Source of the DNA: 13-2-20CM-66-19 sp963760225
Lineage (GTDB): Bacteria; Pseudomonadota; Gammaproteobacteria; Steroidobacterales; Steroidobacteraceae
Direction: 5' to 3'
Length of the DNA: 64,000 nucleotides
Assembly: GCA_963760225.1 (NCBI GenBank)
Contig: CAVXCD010000003.1
Coordinates: 1,302,001 to 1,366,000 of the forward strand
Made by a program: the position numbers and the translations under genes. A model generated the notes under the pieces. It saw only the letters and a list, made by a program, of their open reading frames with translations, had not been told where the DNA came from and did not search any database. Positions 59,824 through 64,000 of the stretch are shown in pieces (the first letter of the stretch is position 1; the number at the start of each line of letters is the position of its first letter).

Positions 59824-60776
59824 TCTACTCGCGCATCAGCGGCACCGGCGCGCGTCTGCCCGATCGGGTCGTGACCAATCACGATCTGGAGCAGATGGTC
59901 GACACCACCGATGAGTGGATCCGCACCCGCACCGGCATCGAGCGCCGCCACGTCGCGGCGGAGAACGAAACAACGGTCGACCTGGCGGAAGTCGCCGCAC
60001 GGCGCGCACTCGAGGCGGCCGGCATCGCCCCGGCGGAGGTGGACTTCATCGCCTTCGGCACCACCACCCCCGACCTGATCTTTCCCAACTGCGGCACGCT
60101 GCTGCAGCAGCGGCTCGGCTGTCGCGGCGGCCCGGCCTTCAGCCTCGAGACCGCCTGCGCCGGCTTCATGTACGCACTGTCGATCGCCGACAAGTACGTG
60201 CGCGCCGGCGAGGTACGGCGCGCCCTGGTGATCGGCGCCGAGACGCTCTCGCGCATCACCGACTGGAGCGATCGGGCTACCGCGGTGCTGTTCGCCGACG
60301 GTGCCGGCGCTGTGGTCCTCGAGCCGAGCGAGACCGCGGGCGTGCTCTCGACGCACCTGCACTCCGACGGGCAGTACAAGGATCTGCTCTATTGCGGCAG
60401 CGGCGTGTCCGCGGGATTCCAGGCACGGCTGGCGATCACCATGTCGGGCAACGAGGTCTTCAAGATCGCCGTGACCAAGCTCGGCCAGGCGGTCGATGAG
60501 GCGCTGGCGGCGAACGGGCTGGAGCGCGGCGCCATCGACTGGCTGGTGCCGCACCAGGCCAACATCCGCATCATTCAGGCCACCGCGCGCAAGCTCGATC
60601 TGCCGATGGAGCGCGTGATCGTGACCGTGCAGGATCACGGCAACACCTCGGCGGCGTCAGTCCCGCTCGCGCTCGATGTGGCGGTGCGCGATGGGCGCAT
60701 CCGCCGCGGCGACCTGCTGCTGCTGGAAGCCTTCGGCGGCGGCTTCACCTGGGGCTCGGCACTGATCCGCTATTGA
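59820..60776 (+). CDS. fabH: Beta-ketoacyl-ACP synthase III
   Basis: FabH condenses acetyl-CoA with malonyl-ACP to start fatty acid synthesis. The 318-residue protein has ETACAGFMYALS (catalytic Cys113), PHQANIRII (His) and DHGNTSAASVPLAL (Asn), the standard triad, and starts IYSRISGTGARLPDRVVTN. The start TTG 59820 overlaps the plsX stop. Its substrate ACP must be activated by AcpS (29888). FabD, FabG and AcpP, which usually follow, are not in this place here. Confidence 0.96.
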   Translation: MIYSRISGTGARLPDRVVTNHDLEQMVDTTDEWIRTRTGIERRHVAAENETTVDLAEVAARRALEAAGIAPAEVDFIAFGTTTPDLIFPNCGTLLQQRLGCRGGPAFSLETACAGFMYALSIADKYVRAGEVRRALVIGAETLSRITDWSDRATAVLFADGAGAVVLEPSETAGVLSTHLHSDGQYKDLLYCGSGVSAGFQARLAITMSGNEVFKIAVTKLGQAVDEALAANGLERGAIDWLVPHQANIRIIQATARKLDLPMERVIVTVQDHGNTSAASVPLALDVAVRDGRIRRGDLLLLEAFGGGFTWGSALIRY

Positions 60777-60814
60777 CCGGCCGCCTCGCCCGCCCGGCCA
60801 CTCAGGCAAAACGC

Positions 60815-60847
60815 ATAAAAAAACGCCGCGCGGGTGCGCGCGGCGTT
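60815..60847 (-). terminator. Rho-independent terminator of the alanine-zipper lipoprotein gene
   Basis: A 10-base-pair GC-rich stem, AACGCCGCGC (60822-60831) with GCGCGGCGTT (60838-60847), has a 6-base loop and on the reverse strand is followed by seven T. It lies 23 bases after the lipoprotein stop. On the forward strand the T tract is poor (TTCATTT), so it is a weaker terminator for fabH. Confidence 0.85.
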
Positions 60848-60869
60848 CATTTGATCGTCGCGACTCGTC

Positions 60870-61187
60870 TTACTTCGAGACCGAGCGCTTGAACATGCGA
60901 TCAATCTTCTCGTTGGTCGCATCGCAGCACGACTGGCTGGCATGAGCGGCAGCCAGCGCCTGGTTCGCCGTGCTCTGTGCGCCGCTGGCCGCCTGGTTGG
61001 CCGACTGAGCGGCACTGTTCGCCTGATCGGCGGCGCTCTTCGCGCCCGATACGTCGCCCTGCGTCTTGGCCAGCTGAGCCTTCAGATCGTCAATTTGAGC
61101 CTGAATGGGCTTCAGATCGGTGCAACCTGCCAGCCCCACGACCACTACCACGGCAGCTGCCGCCTTCACAACACTCGCGCACTTCAT
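60870..61187 (-). CDS. Alanine-zipper (Lpp/OprI-type) outer membrane lipoprotein
   Basis: A 105-residue lipoprotein with signal peptide and lipobox GLAGC (about residues 17-21), a coiled coil with alanine at heptad positions (DDLKAQLAKTQGDVSGAKSA, ANSAAQSANQAASGAQST), a CC pair (ASQSCCDATNEKID) and a C-terminal lysine (RMFKRSVSK). Lpp-type proteins make trimers between the outer membrane and peptidoglycan; a covalent link through the last lysine is possible. AAGGGGA precedes the ATG at 61187. A terminator lies directly after the gene. Confidence 0.85.
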   Translation of the reverse strand: MKCASVVKAAAAVVVVVGLAGCTDLKPIQAQIDDLKAQLAKTQGDVSGAKSAADQANSAAQSANQAASGAQSTANQALAAAHASQSCCDATNEKIDRMFKRSVSK

Positions 61188-61736
61188 AAACGTCCCCTTT
61201 GGGTTGTTGATTCGGGATGTCCTGATAACCGATGCGAGTCCGGTGGGCAAGTTCCGCCGTCATCGCCGCGCGCAACTGCATCAAATTTGACCCGGGAATG
61301 CAACTGCCGGTTGGTACTCTGGTCTTCTTGTCTTCTGATCGCGACACCCACAGGTGACGCGTGATGTCATGTCAGAAGTGCGGCGCGCCGCAGGCACGCA
61401 CGCATTTACCTGCGGTATTTCCGCTGCGGCAGCGTACGAGTCGCGTACGGCGCGGGCCGGTGTTGCTGCAGGACGGAAGAGCTGCGCGCGCGGTCTGAGG
61501 CCTTCCTTAAGAATTTTTAATTGCTGGCGCCAACTGTTGCGAAGGTGCTGCAGATCATGGCGGATCAGGTGTGTCAGCCGCGCGGCTTCGCTTGCTGGGT
61601 GCGCTGCGAAGCTGCCGCACTCGCGCTGGCGCGCGAGGACAATCCGCGCACGCGCGCGCTGCGATGTGCGCTCGATCGTGCCGCTGTGCGGTGCCTGGGT
61701 GAATGGGACTTAGGGGTGCCTGGAAAAGTGCGCCTC
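61188..61736. other. Intergenic region between the Lpp-like gene and the lexA promoter
   Basis: About 550 bases without a confident gene. The part next to the lipoprotein gene should hold its promoter; TTGCCC and TATCAG on the reverse strand (about 61218-61246), 17 bases apart, are a candidate. A frame at 61557-61763 starting MADQVCQPRGFACW could encode a small protein of about 68 residues, but it ends in the lexA promoter and matches no family I know. An AT-rich stretch lies around 61509-61526. Confidence 0.4.
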
Positions 61737-61789
61737 TTGCCGCCGGCCGTGATCTGGATATAATCACAGTTACTGTATATTTAGACAGG
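61737..61789 (+). promoter_or_regulatory. lexA promoter with SOS box
   Basis: TTGCCG (61737-61742) and TATAAT (61760-61765) are 17 bases apart. An SOS box CTGTATATTTAGACAG (61774-61789; CTG, ten bases, CAG) lies just downstream of the -10, 10 bases before the lexA ATG. It matches the gammaproteobacterial LexA consensus, so LexA should repress its own gene and probably imuA-imuB. Confidence 0.88.
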
Positions 61790-61799
61790 CAGGTTCAGA

Positions 61800-62414
61800 A
61801 TGTCCGACCTTACCCCTCGCCAGACACAGATCCTGCGCCTGATCCAGCGTTTCATCGGCGAGAGCGGCATGCCGCCGACGCGCGCCGAGATCGCGCACGA
61901 GCTCGGTTTCCGCTCGGCCAACGCGGCCGAGGAGCATTTGCGGGCTCTGGCCCGCAAGGGAGTCATCGCCCTGGTGCCCGGCACCTCGCGCGGCATCCAG
62001 CTCAAGGACACCATCCGTGAGCAGATGGGCTTGCCGCTCATCGGCCGGGTGGCCGCCGGTAAGCCCATTTTTTCCGAGGAGAACTTCGAGGCGCGACTGC
62101 AAATCGATCCGGGGGTATTTCAGCCGCGGCCGCATTACCTGTTGAAGGTGGTCGGCATGAGCATGAAGGATGCCGGCATCCTGGACGGGGATCTGGTGGC
62201 CGTGCACCGCACCTCCGAAGTACGCAGCCGCCAGATCGTGGTCGCGCGGCTCGAGAACGAGGTCACCGTGAAACGCTACCGCCAGGAAGGCTCCGTCGTA
62301 TGGCTGATGCCGGAGAACGCCGAGTTCGAGCCGATCAAAGTGGATCTGAAAGAAGAGCCGCTGCTCATCGAGGGGATCGTGGTGGGGGTGGTGCGCCGCG
62401 GGCGTAGCACCTGA
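61800..62414 (+). CDS. lexA: LexA repressor
   Basis: LexA represses the SOS genes and cuts itself when RecA-ssDNA is present. The 204-residue protein has the winged-helix DNA-binding start (TPRQTQILRLIQRFIGESG, PTRAEIAHELGFRSANAAEE), the cleavage site Ala86-Gly87 (RVAAGKP), Ser121 (GMSMKD) and Lys158 (VTVKRY), all at offsets of two from E. coli. ATG 61800 follows the SOS box. imuA begins 70 bases after its stop, with a GC-rich inverted sequence (62420-62443) between them. Confidence 0.97.
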   Translation: MSDLTPRQTQILRLIQRFIGESGMPPTRAEIAHELGFRSANAAEEHLRALARKGVIALVPGTSRGIQLKDTIREQMGLPLIGRVAAGKPIFSEENFEARLQIDPGVFQPRPHYLLKVVGMSMKDAGILDGDLVAVHRTSEVRSRQIVVARLENEVTVKRYRQEGSVVWLMPENAEFEPIKVDLKEEPLLIEGIVVGVVRRGRST

Positions 62415-62484
62415 GGGCGCTGGCACGCGCGCAGCGCGCGCCAGTATTGATAAGAAATCTGACCGCTTTTGTCCATGAGCTCGC

Positions 62485-63102
62485 ATGGCTGGTGGCGATA
62501 CCCAACTCGCGCGTTTGCTCGAGCATCCGGCCATCTGGCGCGGCCGCAGTGCCGCGCAGCGCAGCGGTGTGGCCACCGGGTTTGCGCCGCTCGATGAGCA
62601 TCTTCCCGGCAGAGGCTGGCCGCGCACCGGTCTGATCGAGATCCTCGTTTCCCGTTTCGGCAGCGGTGAGCTGGCGTTGTTGCTGCCGGCGCTCGCGGCA
62701 CTCACCCGCGCACGCTGCGCCCGCTGGTGCGTATGGGTGGACCCGCCGCTGGTTCCCTTCGCCCCGGCCCTGGCCGCGCACGGCATGGTGCTCGAGCGGG
62801 TGGCCGTCGTGACAGGCACACGCCCCCTGTGGGCTTTCGAGCAGGCGCTGCGCTCGGGGGCCTGCGACGCGGCGCTCGCCTGGACGCGGCAAGCGCAGCC
62901 GCGCGAACTGCGCCGCCTGCAGCTCGCCGCCGAGTGCGGCCGTACCCTCGGGGTGCTGTTTCGTCCGCGGCGCTTCGCCCGCGAGACTTCCGCTGCGGTG
63001 CTGCGCCTGGCGCTCGAGCCGCGCGATGCCGGTCTGCGCATCACGCTGCTGAAAGGCCCCGGCACCCGCCGCGGTGAGCTGGAAATTCCCTGGCCCCTCT
63101 GA
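62485..63102 (+). CDS. imuA: Translesion synthesis-associated protein ImuA
   Basis: ImuA is a RecA/SulA-related part of the ImuA-ImuB-DnaE2 mutasome. The 205-residue protein begins LLEHPAIWRGRSAAQRSGVA, followed by TGFAPLDEHLPGRGWPRTGL (a RecA-fold start) and GSGELALLLPALAAL at the P-loop position, which lacks the canonical lysine. It follows lexA and precedes imuB, the usual cassette order. The start is ATG 62485. DnaE2 would be expected beyond the window. Confidence 0.88.
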   Translation: MAGGDTQLARLLEHPAIWRGRSAAQRSGVATGFAPLDEHLPGRGWPRTGLIEILVSRFGSGELALLLPALAALTRARCARWCVWVDPPLVPFAPALAAHGMVLERVAVVTGTRPLWAFEQALRSGACDAALAWTRQAQPRELRRLQLAAECGRTLGVLFRPRRFARETSAAVLRLALEPRDAGLRITLLKGPGTRRGELEIPWPL

Positions 63103-63113
63103 GGCAAACCTGC

Positions 63114-64000
63114 ATGCAGCCGCTCTCACCTCGAGTCGCCACCGACACGGCATACGAGCTACCGGTCGCGGTAGCGCCGCGCGCGCTGCGGCACTTGCCG
63201 CGCGCAGCCGCTGCGCAGCTGTGGGCGGCTGTGCATCTGCCCGGGCTCGAAGCTGCGGAAAAACTTGCGCAGCTGGCAAGTGTCTGCCAACGCTTCACGC
63301 CGCGCGTGAGCCTCGTGCCGCCCGATGGGCTGCTGCTCGAGGTGCAGGGGAGCCTGCAGCTGTTTGCAGGCGTGGCGGGCCTCACCGTCGCGCTCACCGC
63401 CGAATGCCGGCGGGTCAGCAGCTGCCCGGTAATCGCATTCGCACCCTTGCCGCTCGCTGCGTTGACGGCCGCCCGTGCCGGCAAGGCACTGGTGATCACC
63501 TCGCTTGCGCAGCTCACCGGGCAACTGGCGCCCCTGCCGCTGCGCGCGCTGTGCTGGCCCGACGAGACGCTGGCGCGGCTGGCGCGGGTGGGCGTGCGCA
63601 CCATAGGGGCGGTGCTGCGCCTGCCGCGTGCCGCCTTTGCGCGCCGCTTCGGCGCGGCGCAACTCGCCATGCTCGATGCGCTCACCGGGCGCGCACCGCA
63701 GGTGCACGCCAGCTTCCGCCCGCCCGAGCGCTTTCGCCGCCGCCGCGAGCTCGATTACGAGCTGACCGATCATGGGCGGCTGCTCGTCGCGCTCGCGCCG
63801 CTGTTCGCCGCGCTCGGCGAATTCCTCACGGCACGCCAGTGCGGCGTGCTGCAGCTCGAAGGCCGCCTGTGGCACCGGCACGGCGCGCCGACGCTGTGCA
63901 TACTCCAGCTCGCCGCACCGTGTGCGGAAGCACAGCATCTCGCGGCGCTGTTCGGCGAGCACCTGCAGCGGCAGCCGCTGCCCGCCGCGGTGCGCGCCTG
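63114..64000 (+). CDS. imuB: ImuB, Y-family DNA polymerase-like protein (3' end outside window)
   Basis: ImuB is an inactive Y-family polymerase that bridges DnaE2 to the sliding clamp. About 295 codons are seen, from ATG 63114 to the window end with no stop. It shows LWAAVHLPGLEAAEKLAQLA at the start, TPRVSLVPPDGLLLEVQGSL, then LPLRALCWPDETLARLARVG and the polymerase-like VRTIGAVLRLPRAAFARRFG. Family members lack the metal-binding acidic residues, and none is evident here. Expected next: the rest of imuB, its clamp motif and dnaE2. Confidence 0.87.
   Translation, partial: MQPLSPRVATDTAYELPVAVAPRALRHLPRAAAAQLWAAVHLPGLEAAEKLAQLASVCQRFTPRVSLVPPDGLLLEVQGSLQLFAGVAGLTVALTAECRRVSSCPVIAFAPLPLAALTAARAGKALVITSLAQLTGQLAPLPLRALCWPDETLARLARVGVRTIGAVLRLPRAAFARRFGAAQLAMLDALTGRAPQVHASFRPPERFRRRRELDYELTDHGRLLVALAPLFAALGEFLTARQCGVLQLEGRLWHRHGAPTLCILQLAAPCAEAQHLAALFGEHLQRQPLPAAVRA

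Overview
The window looks like a chromosomal piece from a high-GC Gammaproteobacterium, probably near the Xanthomonadales, Nevskiales or Steroidobacterales. That placement is inferred from gene content and order: pyrG-kdsA-eno-ftsB-ispD-ispF-truD-surE-pcm, recJ-prfB-lysS, sdhCDAB-sdhE, rpoE-rseA-rseB, lepA-lepB-rnc-era-recO-pdxJ-acpS, lolCDE, exbBD-msbA-lpxK-kdsB, rne, rluC/maf-yceD-rpmF-plsX-fabH and lexA-imuA-imuB. I see no rRNA, tRNA, CRISPR array, prophage or intact transposase. Almost all of the sequence is dense housekeeping DNA with many 4-base stop/start overlaps.

Layout. 1-9545: the 3' end of pyrG, kdsA, eno, then a divergent GlxA-type regulator and DJ-1-family enzyme pair lying between eno and ftsB, then ftsB, ispD, ispF, truD, an Smr-domain gene (reverse), surE and pcm. 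9546-9981: an AT-richer intergenic stretch with a long inverted repeat. 9982-15770: a frameshifted Mth938-like gene (reverse), a COG4255-like gene, recJ, prfB with its programmed +1 frameshift, and lysS. 15820-20687: ygfZ (reverse), an SDHAF4-like assembly factor and the succinate dehydrogenase operon. 20733-23416: a sigma-E-type promoter, rpoE-rseA-rseB and a small thioredoxin-fold gene. 23509-34382: lepA, lepB, a DUF4845 gene, rnc, era, recO, pdxJ (frameshifted), acpS, an exonuclease, rlmD, nagZ and an unusual LOV-like/GGDEF-like protein. 34427-35534: an Xre/MbcA-RES toxin-antitoxin pair. 35550-40990: a reverse block of csiV-like, mfd, a class III nucleotide cyclase and a small periplasmic protein. 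41120-49906: envelope genes (LolC/E-type pair, lolD, DUF2062, exbB, exbD, msbA, lpxK, Trm112, kdsB). 50129-52932: an accessory insertion between kdsB and the tyrosine phosphatase gene. 52933-64000: low-molecular-weight phosphatase, rne (reverse), rluC, maf (reverse), the yceD-rpmF-plsX-fabH operon, an alanine-zipper lipoprotein (reverse), and the SOS cluster lexA-imuA-imuB, with imuB cut by the window end.

How the genes work together. Many serve the envelope: KDO synthesis (kdsA, kdsB), lipid A kinase and export (lpxK, msbA), lipoprotein sorting (lolCDE), peptidoglycan recycling (nagZ), phospholipid and fatty acid initiation (plsX, fabH, acpS), protein secretion (lepB) and envelope-stress control (rpoE-rseAB). 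Others serve translation, RNA processing, DNA repair and the SOS response. The accessory elements worth a second look are the Cys-less LOV/degenerate GGDEF protein, the tandem secreted proteins at 50129-51390 that share a cysteine-containing motif, the SDR-gene fragment, orphan secreted protein and large palindrome at 51405-52863, the inverted repeat at 9797-9961, and two apparent single-base frameshifts (the Mth938-like gene and pdxJ).
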